From Scalesia atractyloides (Eukaryota; Streptophyta; Magnoliopsida; Asterales; Asteraceae), in NCBI GenBank assembly GCA_947069175.1, contig CAMTDV010000018.1:45086869-45150868 (forward strand): a stretch of DNA of 64,000 nt, written 5' to 3'. The notes under the pieces were generated by a model. It ran no database searches. It saw only the letters and a program-made list of their open reading frames with translations, and was not told the DNA's origin. Of this stretch, positions 23,395 through 35,251 are shown piece after piece. Position 1 is the first letter of the stretch, and every line of letters starts with the position of its first letter. The position numbers were made by a program, and so were the translations under genes.

Positions 23395-26300
23395 TGTAAC
23401 ACCCCGACCGCGTAAAAACAACAAACCGCAACAGAAACGTCGGGCAGTCACGTTAACAGATTGTTTCAACAACATGTGGTTAGTAAAGTTATGTTTTATT
23501 GAATATTGAAAATTACATAGTTACATTGTCTTGGAACTTAAAACAAACTAAACGAACAATTGTCTTTCATATTTTAAGGCACTAAAGTCTGCGTCCGATC
23601 CTACGTGAGCATGCATCAACATCAAACTTGGTTTCTTGAAACATATGTGAAAAACGAGTCAGCAAAAATATACTGACGAGGTAATAGGTTTTGTGAGTGT
23701 GTGTCAAATTCATGGCCTTTTTTATATATTACAATACCTCTTCAGACTACTAGAGTCGTTAATTGAAAACATTGTTATCAAAAGTATTTGGTATTGCAAT
23801 GATAACTAACAAACTAAAACAAGTTTGTTATAGTTTATAAAAGACTTGTAGCCATGAATCTTGACCAAAACATTTATTTTATAAATCCAAGTAGTAAATT
23901 GTTTTGAAAGAAACCTTGTATGGTTTATATCTTTAATTGAAAATCGTTGTGTGTCATTGTTTGAAAACCTTTGTTTAAAGTGATTTGAATAACGCCACGT
24001 ATGTAATATGATAAATACACTTATATATAGGAAGTACCAGCGGCGTATCCACCATGCTTTTATCACATTACACATGTCCCATTATCTAAATCACATACCA
24101 AAAACGAATCATTCATTGTCCGTGTCATAAACCAATCGTCCATTGTTCGTGTCATAAACCAATCGTCCATTTGTTCGTGTCATAAACCAATCGTCCATTT
24201 GTTCGTGTCATAAACCAATTGTTCATCGTCCGTATAAACAAATTGTCCTTGTTTTAAATAGTGAAAACTTTTGGTCATTTTGGTGAATACATTCAAACCT
24301 GTATTGACTCCTCTATACTACCAATAGGTATCTTTAAACTATAATAAGAAACCACCATAGGGTTTGTTAAAGTAAACAGTTTCGGTCATTCCCCAAACTT
24401 CCCACAAACACCGGGAACCTTAGTAACGGGATTGTCAGTCCTATGGTACCATAACTTACTACTGGTCGGCTTGGCCAAAGCTAATGAATGTCATTCGTGT
24501 CATGTATATAACGCACCAACAAGTTTGTTCACATTATTGAAATCGTCGTGTTTATATAAACCATAGCATTTGTAATTTGAAAAACTTGAAAACAACTTGC
24601 ACATATGAATCACCCAAAATTATTTGAAAAACATAAAAGAGGGGAGCTATGTACTCACTTGGGTTGCAAAATAACCTTGAATAAAAGATCAAACAAGCTT
24701 AAAATGCCGAAGAATCAAACGTGTCCTAAAATCGGATAACTATGTAAATATCGGGACTTTAATCGGCAGCTCTATGAGGTCTTGTAAACCAAATGAGTGT
24801 TGGGACTCATATGAAATGGTTTAACAAAGTCTACATTCTGATTTGAAAAGATTCCTAAGTGCTTTTAACACGTTAGACTCGTTAAGGTAGGTTACGCTGC
24901 TTTAACGTTTCATTTGCATAAATATGTGTTCAGATGGTAGATATGTGTTATGATAAGTCTAATATGCCAAAATAAGTTTATTATAGTTACAACATCAGTT
25001 TATATGTCAAAACATTGGTCACATATGCATAAAATTGATTTATGCTCAAAATGGCATTTTGGTCATTTATAAGGCATAATAGACGACTTAACATAACACT
25101 AACCAAACACCGTGACCATAAGGTATAACCTCAGAGGGTTATTCTCTACACAACTGTGGTCACATATATGTCTTTCGTCAGATCCTAAGATCGTCCAAAC
25201 GGGTCAGATTCGAAAGTCAAAGCGGTGGTCAAGACTGCTCGACTTACGACCCTAAATAAGCACTAAACTAAAAGTGACAGTTAGACATGTCAAAGCATGT
25301 CTAACTAAGTTATAAAATGTTTTGGTATCAAAACAAAGTGTTTTGATACCCAAAATAGTTCCGTCATAAAATGCACATAATGCGCATTTTTGACCGAAAA
25401 TTTGACTCATCACTTCGACTAGTAAACGTGGAAATCAGAAGGTGAAATCGCTAGGGATTATAACCTTTGTGATTACGATAACGTTACAAAGTTCAGTTGA
25501 AGTTTGACTTGACCAATTATGGTCAGAACTGAAAGTCGAACAGAAAGTCAACTGTTTGACTTTTAGTTCAAAAACAACTAAAAGAAATGAAAGACGCTAA
25601 GGAAGAACACTTACTTGTGTCGTAGGAAGCCAAGACTACTCAGTAGGAGGCCTCCAAAAGATGGAAGCAATCTCCAAGAGAGTGGGAGAAAGAAATGAGA
25701 AACGAGCAAGTTGAAATGGATGAAGATCGTGGGTATTTATAGTGTTTTTGGAGCCATAAGATCATCACAAGTATCCAAGGAGGTGTCATGATCTTAGGAT
25801 AGGTTTAACACATGTCAAATGGGGCAAGAAGCTGGAAAATTCGAGTTCTTGGGCTCCAAGGCTTTGAACAAGAAGCTGTAAGTTTTAGCTTAAAAACGCA
25901 CTCCCTCATGCCACACGCCAGGACAAGGTTGTCCTCCCACGTGGTGCGAGGAACCACAAAAATAAGAAACTTTCAAATGTTGATAGCTTTGGCCCCTAGA
26001 CTCGTTTCGTCACGTTCTGGCACTTCTAACACCTGTTAACCACATTTTAAGCTCTATAAGGTAGATAAAGCTTAGGTAACTTGAAATATGTCCAAAACTA
26101 TCACGGGTGTCAGTTCGTTCGGTCGTACGCTTAGGGTTTTCGGTTAATTACGACAGAAATCGTAACGAACGCGCAAATGACCGTAAAATGCGCAACGAAT
26201 AATATTTTTGCATTCCAATCACTAAAATGCAGGATTTTAATAATTCAAAAAATTTTAGATGTGCGTACATGTTCCGGATTAAGAAATACGCGTAACGGCA

Positions 26301-26637
26301 TAGTTTCGCAGAATTTGCAAAATAGCCCCTGAGCTTGCGTAAGCGTGTTTTTGCCATACTGAAGCCCTCAAAACTTGTTTCTAAGTTATGTAAAGAGTAT
26401 TTAGGGTATGTTTAGCTTACGACATTGTTCCAGAGTGTATGTCGCGTTAAACTGTACGTTTGCGTAACAGTTTGTGATTTCACTTCCAGAAGTTGTTTAA
26501 GAGTTCGGAATCGTGCAAGATTGAATACTTGCAATTGTCATGATAAAAATACAAATCTCGTAAATAAAGCACAAAAATTTCATTGATTGATATTTTTTTC
26601 AAAATCGTTACATGATCAAATCACCCCAAATGTTACA
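23395..26637 (-). repeat. Solo LTR of family A, minus strand (3243 bp)
   Basis: It has plus-strand ends TGTAACACCCCGACC (left) and CCCCAAATGTTACA (right), i.e. a minus-strand LTR without internal region. The flanks are CAATG (23390-23394) and TAATG (26638-26642), a 5-bp target duplication with one change. Removing it restores the AACAATGTTAATATTC sequence seen at 15866. It carries the hairpin with TATATATA (23980-24093), the 27-bp minisatellite (24110-24240), donor-like sites (24653-24662 and 25605-25614) and a TATAAATA box (25734-25741). Confidence 0.9.
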
Positions 26638-26642
26638 TAATG

Positions 26643-26760
26643 TTAATATTCAAATAAAACGAAACTTCAAATACCAAGTGTTTTTTTGAAACAATCTGTT
26701 AACGTGACTCCCTGACGTTTCCGTCGTTGTTTGTTGTTTTTACGCGGTTTGGGTGTTACA
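26643..26760 (+). repeat. LTR A 3' portion in duplication copy 2, part 2
   Basis: This is the continuation of the LTR broken at 23394. It ends TTTGGGTGTTACA at 26760, followed by D integrase exactly as at 19355/19356. Confidence 0.87.
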
Positions 26761-28724
26761 CTTTGGCCTTCCGTTCGAGGGTTAAAGGTTGTGCTAAGAT
26801 CCAATCGCAATCCAAAGGCCTTTCGGAATGATTGCCAAATCCTTGACACGAACTGACCTTCTCGGTTTGATATGATAGAAATAGGCACTCCATGTCATGC
26901 CATAATCTCTTTAAGATATATTTCAACTAGCTTCTCCATGCTATCCTTCTCATAGGTAGGTAAGAAATGTGCGGACTTTATCAGTCGATCAACTATTACC
27001 CAAATCATGTCATGACCTCTCGAGGTCCTGGGTAACTTAGTGATAAAGTCTATCGATATTTGTTCCCATTTCCAAACAGGAATTTGAGGTTGTTGTAATA
27101 ATCCTGAAGGCTTTTGGTATTCAGCTTTAACCTTGGCGCATGTAAGGCATTTCCTGACATAAATAGCAATGTCACCTTTAAGGTTAGGCCACCAATAGAA
27201 TTCCTTTAAGTATGGATCCATCTTATCTGATCCCGGGTGGATAAAGTACTTTTACTTGTGTGCTTCATCCAAAATAATCGTCCGAAGTTCGCCAAAGAAT
27301 GGAACCTAGATTCGTCCCATAAAGTATAATGTTCCATCCTCTTTTAGCACCAACTTTTTCTCCATTTCACATAATTATTCGGCTTGAATGTTTTCTAGTT
27401 TGACTGCCTCTTGTTGTTCATCATGAATTTAAGTAGTAAGGTTCCTTTGTATGGTCATTTCTAAGGCTCGCACCCTTAGAGTTTTCACACATTTTTGCGG
27501 CTCAAGGCATCCGCCACAATGTTCGCCTTGCCCGGTGATACTTTATCTCGCAATCGTAGCAATTCAACAATTCGACCCAACGTCGTTGTCGCATATTTAA
27601 TTATTTCTGATTAAATAAACGTTGAAGACTTTTGTGATGCGTGAAGATTGTAAATTGAGTACCAGTGATGCCAAATTTTTAAAGCAAATACCACCGCACC
27701 TAACTCGAGATCGTGAGTAGCATAATTTTCTCATGAAACTTCAATCGTCAAGATGCATATGTGATGACTTTATCTCATTGCATCAACAGCAACCAAGACC
27801 TTGATGTCATGTATCACAATAAACCACGAAGTCGTCGGTTCCGTCGGGTAAAGATAAGATAGGCGTGTCACAAAGTTTATCTTTTAGTAGTTAGAAAGCC
27901 ACCTATTGTTTCTCGCCCTAGTCAAACTTCATATCCTTTTGTGTTAAGGATGTTAGCGGTGGAGCATCTTTCAAAAATTTCTCTATAAACCTTTCGTAGT
28001 AGCCCGCTAATCCCAAAAATTGTCACACTTTTGTAGGGGTCTTATGCGCTTCCTAGTTCTTGATAGCCTCGATCTTGGATGGATCGACATGGATTCCTTT
28101 CTGGTTCACCACGTGTTCGAGAAACAGTACCTCGCGGATCCAAAATTCGCATTCGGAAAACTTTGCATAATGTTGTTCTTTCTTCAAAAGTTCCAAAAAT
28201 AGTTCGTAAATGTTGCTCATGCTTGTCCTTCGATCGTGAATATATTAGTATATCGTCAATAAATACTATCACGAATTTGTCCAAGTACGACTTGCACATG
28301 CGGTTCATAAGATCCATGAACACCGCCGGTGCTTTTATTGTCGAATGGCATACAAGAAACTCGTAATGACCGTAACGAGTTCGAAAGACCATCTTGGGTA
28401 TGCTTTCCTCTTGTATCCTCAACTGATGGTAACCCGATCACAAATCGATTTTGGAGCAGAAAATTTAGCCTTGTAATTAATCGAACAAGTCGTCAATTCT
28501 CGTTAGGGGGTATCGGTTCTTGATGGTGAGTTTATTCAACTCTCTATAGTCTATGCACATGTGAAAGCTTATGTCCTTCTTTTTAACGAATAATATCGGA
28601 GCTCCCCAAGGTGAGAAACCCGGCCTAATAAATCCTTTATCTAACAACTCTTGAAGTTGAGTAGATAGCTCTTGCATCTCGGACAGAACTAATCGGTAAG
28701 GAGATTTTGCTACTAGTGCCTCTC
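26761..28724 (-). pseudogene. pol: Family-D pol, copy 2: RT, RNase H, integrase
   Basis: Minus strand. RT from about 28724 includes GFIRPGFSPWGAPILFVKKK (about 28570-28640), CIDYRELNKLTIKNRYPL (about 28490-28560), RTRYGHYEFLV and FVIVFIDDILIYSRS (about 28240-28290). RNase H follows (27550-27990). The integrase has an open stretch from MDPYLKEFYWWP to KSAHFLPTYEKDS (27221-26895), including CLTCAKVK and IDFITKLP. The second catalytic Asp is Asn (ISNREGQF). The gene ends at 26761 in TEGQS, where the A LTR sits in front of the catalytic Glu codon. Frameshifts separate all blocks. Some positions are better preserved than in copy 1. Confidence 0.9.
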
Positions 28725-29745
28725 CTAGCACTCCACATGGGGTTTTGGAGGCAGTCCAAGCAAGTTTTCCGGAAAGACTTTGGGAATCTCCTTTACAACG
28801 GGGATGTCTTCCAGCTTCAGCTCCTCTGCCTTCTTGTCAACTATGTGAGCAAGAAAAGCTATACAATCGTTTCGAAGACACTTTTGTGCCTTCATGCAGT
28901 TAATGAGTCGTACAGGTGTCTCGCCTTTCTCTCCATGTACAACGAGCATTTCTTCGTTTGGTAGGGGAATGTGAATGGTCTTCTCGTGGCAAACCACTTC
29001 TGCCCGTTTGTCGGACAACCAATCCATGTCTAGAACTACGTCAAAACTATCCAAGTGAATGGGTAAAAGATTAATAGTCGATTTTCGCGCTCCAAGTTCA
29101 AGTGTGCAACCTTTTATGATTTCCCCAGATTCAACTAATTTACCGTTCGCCAATTCTATAGAATAAGGGATATCTAGTTTACTCGATTATAGGCCAAGTA
29201 TATTTTTAAATTCTATAGATATAAAACTAAAGTCGGCGCCAGTATCAAATAGAATGGATGCAAAGTGTTGGTTTATAGGAAACGTACCAGTGACCACATT
29301 CAGGTCTTGGCGTGCATCCTTAGCGGCTATAACAAAAGCTCTCCCACGAGTTTGTTTCTCCTTTGGGCAATCTTTCCAATAATGACCCTTGTCTCCACAC
29401 CCGTAACATCCATGTCCCTTTCATCCTCTGTTCCCTGCTTGATTACCATTACCATTCCCGCCTTGGTTTCTAGTACCACCTTGATTTCCGCTATCACGTC
29501 TAGTACCCACCCAACATGTTTCTTTGTGGTGCTCGGTCTTGCCACATTTGTCACGTTTGACATTCCTACAAGTGCCCAAGTGATGACACCAACACTAGTC
29601 ACATTTGGGCAAATTGCCCGCATAGCCCTTGCACCGGTTTCCATTGTAGCCACAAAAGCCTTGGATTCCTTTGGTGGGTATACTTCTCTCCGCTTGCTAG
29701 GGTTGGTGTTATTATTGGTGTTGTTGTTGTTCGCTTGAGTCCCCT
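28725..29745 (-). pseudogene. gag: Family-D gag end and protease, copy 2
   Basis: Minus strand. The Asn-rich linker and KRREV segment (about 29680-29740) lead into the zinc-knuckle region (about 29500-29620), which is frameshifted so that the CxxC...HHLG...C pattern is split between frames. The protease active site is intact, DTGADFSF (about 29250), unlike copy 1. An open stretch (29153-28725) covers KLANGKLVESGE, the INLLPIHLDSFDVVLDMDWL segment and IPVVKEIPKVFPENLLGLPP at the start of RT. The gag gene continues on the far side of a solo LTR (29751-32431) at 32437-32804. Confidence 0.88.
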
Positions 29746-29750
29746 TCTTG
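29746..29750. other. Target-site duplication TCTTG, left
   Basis: TCTTG precedes TGTCACACCC and is repeated exactly at 32432-32436 after GATGTCACA. Joining the flanks restores an open family-D gag. Confidence 0.9.
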
Positions 29751-32431
29751 TGTCACACCCTCAATTTCCACTTGCGGAGTTTTACCGCGAGGCCTGTGAA
29801 CAAACCAGAATCTGAGACACTAGTAACTTCGAACGACTCTATATGATTCGTTTATACGTTTTCCAAAATCATTTGTTTAACCATTCTTAGTTATTTTTAA
29901 ATTGTCTTATTTTGGTTTCACTGTTTAGCGGAAGCATTAGTTTTAAAGTTGAGCGGAAGCATTAAAGTAAAGTAAAGGAACGGGCGCCAACACAAACGCC
30001 AAAACTAAAGAAAAACCCAAACAATGTTCGTAAATGAGACTCGATAAAAAGATGTCTTGATCAATGCAAGTGAGTACACCTAGAGCTCCTAGCGTCCTGA
30101 GAAACATGTAAAGAAACAAGTGTCAACATTAAAGAAGAGTGAGTTCACAGGTTTTATAAGTTCATTAGTTCGGTTATAAGTTTGTTTCCCCCGTTATCCC
30201 TAACCCGGAATAACGATATAGTTCCATTATTCCTAACCGGAATAATATTGTCGTTGGTTCCATTATTCCTAACCCGGAATAATATTGTTGTTTCGTTCCA
30301 TTATTCCTAACCCGGAATAATATTGTTGTTTCGTAAAGTTATGTCACATAAGTGTTCGCGATCGAAGCTGACTGTTGTGCCTCCGTGTTGCCAGGCCTAT
30401 CACTGACCATGGCGAAAGTTAGGCTACATTATTCACCCGTTGACCATACCCGGTCGGCTAGCGCGACTAGCTCGGGTGGGGCTTGTCGGGCCCAGTAGTA
30501 TTACTTATAATTTCCCCGCTATATAACCCAATACTAATGATCCGAGAGTTTGTCGAGGACTTCCGTGATATAGCTGCTTAGTGACCATAACGTACATTAA
30601 CATTAACTTAGTTACCGAATAGTTTAACGACGTTAATTTCGTATAACGTAAAGAGATAGAGTTGTAGAGTGTATACATGTTTCTCCCCCTGTAGTTTAAA
30701 ACCGGATAAAATAGGGGCCGTGAACTCACCTTTAATTGCTCGGTTAGTGTAACACGGAAGTAGCAAATGATGGGACCGCTAATCGCGTCCTAACAAGTCA
30801 ATCGATTTAAAGTTAGTGTGTGAACACACTGATACAAACCCTACACATAACTAACCCACAATGCGGCACACACAATAACAAATTCGAAAACACAATCATG
30901 CGTGCAAAGTATTATCATACCAAAATAGTGATCAAACCAACTTATCATGAACACAAATCCACTCATACAACACTTTGGTACACATATTCGTAAGTTATCA
31001 AGTTTCAGCATGTATGCTCATAACTAGGCTGTTTTCGAGGATTTTTATAAAATAGTTCCAACGTTCCAAAAATTCCAATTTTTTTACAGAAGGTGTCAAC
31101 TAAACTGTAGAATTTTATGTAAATTTTTCAAGTCCTAAAACTTTACCAATTATTCATAACCATTTATATACTAGGCTGCAGTCAGATTCGTCGCTTTCTG
31201 ACCGCAGTCCACCGGAGAAATTATTTAAAAATCATCGTTCATCCAATTAACAAAATTCCAGTGGGAGTTTCCCGGAAATTTCCTTCTCCAGTTGCTGTAC
31301 AAATTTCATGACCCAACCCTCTACAGATTATGAGTTCCGACTCAACAAACAACTAACAAATTTTCAGAATTTACACAGCTTCAGTTACTGCACTTAAACG
31401 ACCACTTAAAAATATCAAACGACCTCAGAAAAATATGAATCCAGCGCCATTAGAAGTGTTTTTCAAAAATGTACGCTTTAGGCTTCAGAAAATCCGTTTT
31501 TCGATAAATAATAACCAAGTTACAGCCAATTGAAGTTGGCTGTAAACACCATTCAGCATCCTGTTTTCGACTTTTATCGCAATAGAACACGCTTAAACAA
31601 TCGAGACGTTAAATATAAATGATCAAGAACATATTTATTAGTCACATATCATCATGTATATCATACTCATGCAAACCCTAATCATACAATATGATTTTTA
31701 TCACAAAACGCAGCCTATGATTCTTGTATCCAATTAAACATCATAATCGCAAAACTTGCACAATTAATCAAACTAAACATCATACACTTTCATAACCATG
31801 ATTCTACCATTACATACAAGTATGATCAAGAGTTTATAAACCCTAATGTGATTTGCGAAATAATGAAAACCCTAACCTTTAACAATGAAGATTAACGAAC
31901 CGGGAACAAGATTGGAATCATTTCGGGTTTTGGAGGAGGTCGCGATCGAGAGAAGGGATGGGGAGGGGCTGCCGTCGGCTGTTCTTAGAGCTAGGGTTTC
32001 TCTTTTTTTTTGTTAACCCAACTCTCATGCATGCTTGTATATATATAGTGCAAGGAAAGAAAGAAAAGGAGCAAAGGGTTTGGGGTTTGTGCTTGCGGCC
32101 GCAAAGGGGTTTGGGTGGGGGCGGTTTGGGTCTTTAACTTGAGCCTCAAGTTTTGATTAATTCCTTGAGTGGCAAGGAAGTGAGGTCGACACGTTTCGCG
32201 GCTCGGTTCGGTTCGTCTATCTATTTACTATATATATTTTTATAACTATAAAACACACGTAATACCAACCTAACATAATAATTCACCAAACTTATAAAGT
32301 TAAACACGTAGGTTCACTGAAATCACAGTTAATTTTCGAGCTTGTAAATTAAATCTCTGAATCAATTTAGCGTATTAATGAATAACCGTGAAGTAGTGCG
32401 TTTAAGATACCTGAAAAACCGGGATGTCACA
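29751..32431 (-). repeat. Solo LTR of family E (2681 bp)
   Basis: On the minus strand it starts TGTGACATCCCGG and ends GAGGGTGTGACA, with perfect TCTTG target duplications and no internal region. A strong TATA box (minus CTATATATATAC) lies at about 32038-32049. Downstream on the minus strand come a pyrimidine-rich leader, a donor-like TTAAAG/GTTAGGG (31876) and, near the LTR end, an acceptor-like ACATGTTTCTCAG/GA (30097). A hairpin tandem array lies at 30187-30332. No ORF with protein character is present. Orientation is inferred from the end sequences and TATA position. Confidence 0.9.
30187..30332. repeat. Tandem hairpin repeats in LTR E (36-38 bp units)
   Basis: Four units start near 30187, 30222, 30258 and 30296. 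Units 3 and 4 contain ATTATTCC-TAACCC-GGAATAAT, a perfect 8-bp inverted repeat with a 6-base loop. Unit 2 has a 5-base loop. Unit 1 has GTTAT...ATAAC, the outer A-T pair replaced by G-C. Confidence 0.85.
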
Positions 32432-32436
32432 TCTTG
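32432..32436. other. Target-site duplication TCTTG, right
   Basis: Exact repeat of 29746-29750 at the other end of the solo LTR. Confidence 0.9.
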
Positions 32437-32804
32437 AAAATCGAAAATTTCCACTTGCCCTCACTAGTAGACTCCACATGAGCCTCCTTTTTTCTCAGAG
32501 CCTTTCACAGTAAGCTTTTTCATCCTTACCGCATCCTTGGTAAGACTTACAGCCAAAGTAACCACTTCGATTAGAGTAGTGGGGTTCGCAGAAGTAACTA
32601 AGCTCCTGATTTCGGGATGAAGACCCCAAATGTATCGTTCAATCCTTTTGAACTTCAGCTCAACCATGTAGGGGATCACTCGAGGCAAGTCATAGAACCA
32701 TTGAGTACACCCCGTAATATCAGCCCAACCATAGTGAGATTCCAAAATTCCATTTCTAACTTAGGTAGCTCAGCCCGAGAACAGTATTTCTCCCTCATAC
32801 GCTC
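32437..32804 (-). pseudogene. gag: Family-D gag capsid fragment
   Basis: On the minus strand this encodes a retrotransposon Gag (UBN2/capsid-like) segment. It has KLEMEFWNLTMVGADITGCT, then YDLPRVIPYMVELKFKRIERY, IWGLHPEIRSLVTSANPTTL and a tail rich in Lys. It corresponds closely to the family-B Gag segment at 42720-42990 (EFWNLQMQGADHAGYTNRF, IERYIWGLAPEVRSI). Downstream it is continuous, across the solo LTR E, with the D zinc-knuckle region at 29745. Upstream it is cut at 32804 by the A LTR. The frame is open over most of the segment, but the gene is incomplete. Confidence 0.85.
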
Positions 32805-33425
32805 TGTCACACCCAAATCGTGTAATACACACACACGGCATAAACACTTGGGGAGTCACGTTACAAATTGTTTCACAACAAATGGTATTTAAAGATTTGG
32901 TTTAGATTATCGAATTACATTGTCTTGGAATATTGGAAATGAAATACAATCAAATTGTCTTTCATATTTTAAAGTTACTAAAGCCAAGTCCATCCTATGT
33001 GAAGCAAGCTCTAATTAAACAGAAGCACCTGAAACACATGTGAAAATAGGTACGTCAGCATAAAAATGCTTGTGAGTAACATAGATTTTTGTTCATGAGG
33101 ATTCATGGCTTTGATTTGTTAAAAGAAATGTTTAACTAAAAGTAGCCGATGAACCGTTGTAAAAATGTTTTCTTTTATATAATCATATGAAAATGAAATT
33201 ATTTAAAAGAGTGATGCATGGTTAACTTAATAACCAAAATATGTCTTTTGTAAAGTAGTCATGTCTTTGTATGAAATGTGTCGTGTCTTTGTATAAAAAG
33301 TATCATGTCCTTGTTTAAATATATTATATGTAACACAATGCCTTATGAAGAATACGTCATGTCTTTGTATAAACAAAGTGTTATGTATAAACTAATGTCA
33401 TGTGCAACAATGTGAGGTAATATCC

Positions 33426-33555
33426 AATGTCTTGTATTGCAAGTAAAAAGTCAATACTCAAACCACATGTAATAGTGTCATGTGTAACCAAATGTCTTGT
33501 ATGGCAAGTAAAAAGTCTTCACTCAAACCACATGTAATAGTGTCATGTATAACCA
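33426..33555 (-). repeat. 65-bp tandem duplication in LTR A
   Basis: Two 65-bp units (33426-33490, 33491-33555) both run AATGTCTTGTAT...CATGTRTAACCA. The closely related LTR at 53298-56580 has only one copy at this place, so the duplication is recent in this copy. Confidence 0.85.
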
Positions 33556-35243
33556 AATGTCTTTTGTAACCGAATGTCGTGTACAAAACAATCTCTATGA
33601 ATAAACAAACGTTTAAATCAAAAGTTATGTTTTGAAAACCATTGCTTTTATTGATATAAACATTTATGTGGTTTGTTATTCGAATACATTCAAGCTTTAT
33701 CATATGTTGGATAACCCTTACAAGGACAAAGGATTATCAATTGTTCATCGGATTATGTCATTCCCCAATGGATACTTCCAAACAAACTAGGAAGCGGGAA
33801 TGAGGTTATGAAACCTATGGTACCATGACATACTACCGGTCGGCGGGGTAATGTTTATGAATGTATTTTGTTTCGTTCAACATACCAAAATGTCATAATC
33901 AATGTAAGTATGTCATGTAAAATATCTTTGTAAACCATGTACTAGTAAAGTTTTCATGAAATCAAGGTTCTAGATATGATAAGTCAACATATGAAGCAAA
34001 AAGGATCCTTGAAATCAATGTGCTAAGCATGCTAAGTCAACATACGAAGCAAAATGCAGTTGAAATCATGTACTATATGTAGTATGTAATCAAAGCATGT
34101 ATAATGTCAGGAAAACAAGAAAGTAGTTATATGCACATGTGTATCACCCCTAAAACTTTTGAAAATTAAAAGAGGGGACTATGTACTCACTTAGGTTGCA
34201 ATGTAAATCTCGAATCAAAGATCAAACAAGCTCAAGAGTTCGAGAATTCAAACGTGTCCTAAAATCGGATAACTATGTAAATGTCGGGACTTTACTCGGC
34301 GGATCGGATAGAAAGAGGTCTTGTAAACCAAATAAGTGTTGGAACTCATATTAAATGGTTTAACAAAGTCTACATTCTGATTTGAGATGAAACCTAAGTG
34401 CTTTTGACCGGTTATGACTTGTTAAGGTAGTTTACGCTACTTTAACGGACCATTTGCGTAAATACGTGTTCAAATGGTTAGATATGTGTTATGATAAATC
34501 TTATATGCCAAAATAAGTTTAATATAGTTGTAACTTCAGTTAATATATCAAAACTTGGGTTGCATATGCTTAAAGTTGATTTATGGGCAAAAAGGGCAGT
34601 TTGGTCATTTATAAAGGCATAATAAACGACTTAACGTAAGACTAACCAAATTAAGTGACCATAAGGTATAACCTCGGAAGGTTATTCCCTATTCAAATAT
34701 GGTCACAAATATGTGTTTTGTCAGATCCTAAGATCGACCAAACAGGTCGGATTCGAAAGTCAAAGTGGTGGTCAAGACCGCTCGACTTGTCAAAACAAGT
34801 CTAACTAAGTTATGAAAATGTTTTGGTATCAAAACTTGGTATTTTGATACCCGAAATTAGTTTCGTCACAAAATGCACATAATGCGCATTTTGACCGAAA
34901 CTTTGACTCGTCATTTCAACTAATAAACATGGGAATCAGTAGGCGTGATCACTAAGGATCATAACCATCATGATTACGATCACGTTGCAAAGTTCAATTG
35001 AACTTTGCTTTGACCAATTCATGGTCAGAACTGAAAGTCAAACAGTTTGACTTTTAGCTCAAATAATCTAAAAGAAATAAACAAGACTAAGAGAGAGCAC
35101 TTACTTGTGTTTGAAGAACACTTGAAGAGCTCAACGAGGAAGAATGCTCAGTTAGGAAGCCTCCAACAATGTGGTAGCCTCCAAGTAGAGCAAGAGAGGA
35201 AGAAGAAGTGAATGAGCAAGTTGAAATACCCAAAAACTCAAGC

Positions 35244-35251
35244 TATTTATA
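35244..35251 (-). promoter_or_regulatory. TATA box of LTR A
   Basis: The minus strand reads TATAAATA in TTAGTATAAATAGCT. It is about 140 bases upstream of the donor-like GTAAGTGCTC (35095-35104). The same arrangement occurs at 55722-55729. Confidence 0.55.

Larger units (their letters stand above)
14782..29745. repeat. Tandem duplication of LTR A end plus family-D gag-pol
   Basis: Copy 1 (about 14791-22284) and copy 2 (22285-29745) have the same order: the last ~1.2 kb of a plus-strand A LTR ending GGTGTTACA, then minus-strand D gag-pol starting at the same nucleotide (CTTTRGCCTTCCG at 19356 and 26761). The join at 22277-22284 (AGTCCCCT) is shared with A LTR sequence (AGTTCCCCT at 14782-14790, AGTCCCCTC in other A LTRs) and with D gag (29738-29745). 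Without the two different solo LTRs nested inside, the copies are about 4.1 and 4.2 kb. By eye they are above 90% identical. Confidence 0.85.

Noticed and set aside
29439..29745. Plus-strand 157-codon frame rich in Ser, Thr and Leu
   Set aside because: It is antisense to the family-D zinc-knuckle region, and the same shadow appears at the copy-1 position near 21950-22213.
31861..32060. Host gene promoter and first exon in LTR E
   Set aside because: TATA, pyrimidine-rich leader and donor-like site look gene-like, but the interval lies inside TSD-bounded TG...CA ends and is better explained as the element's own promoter and leader.
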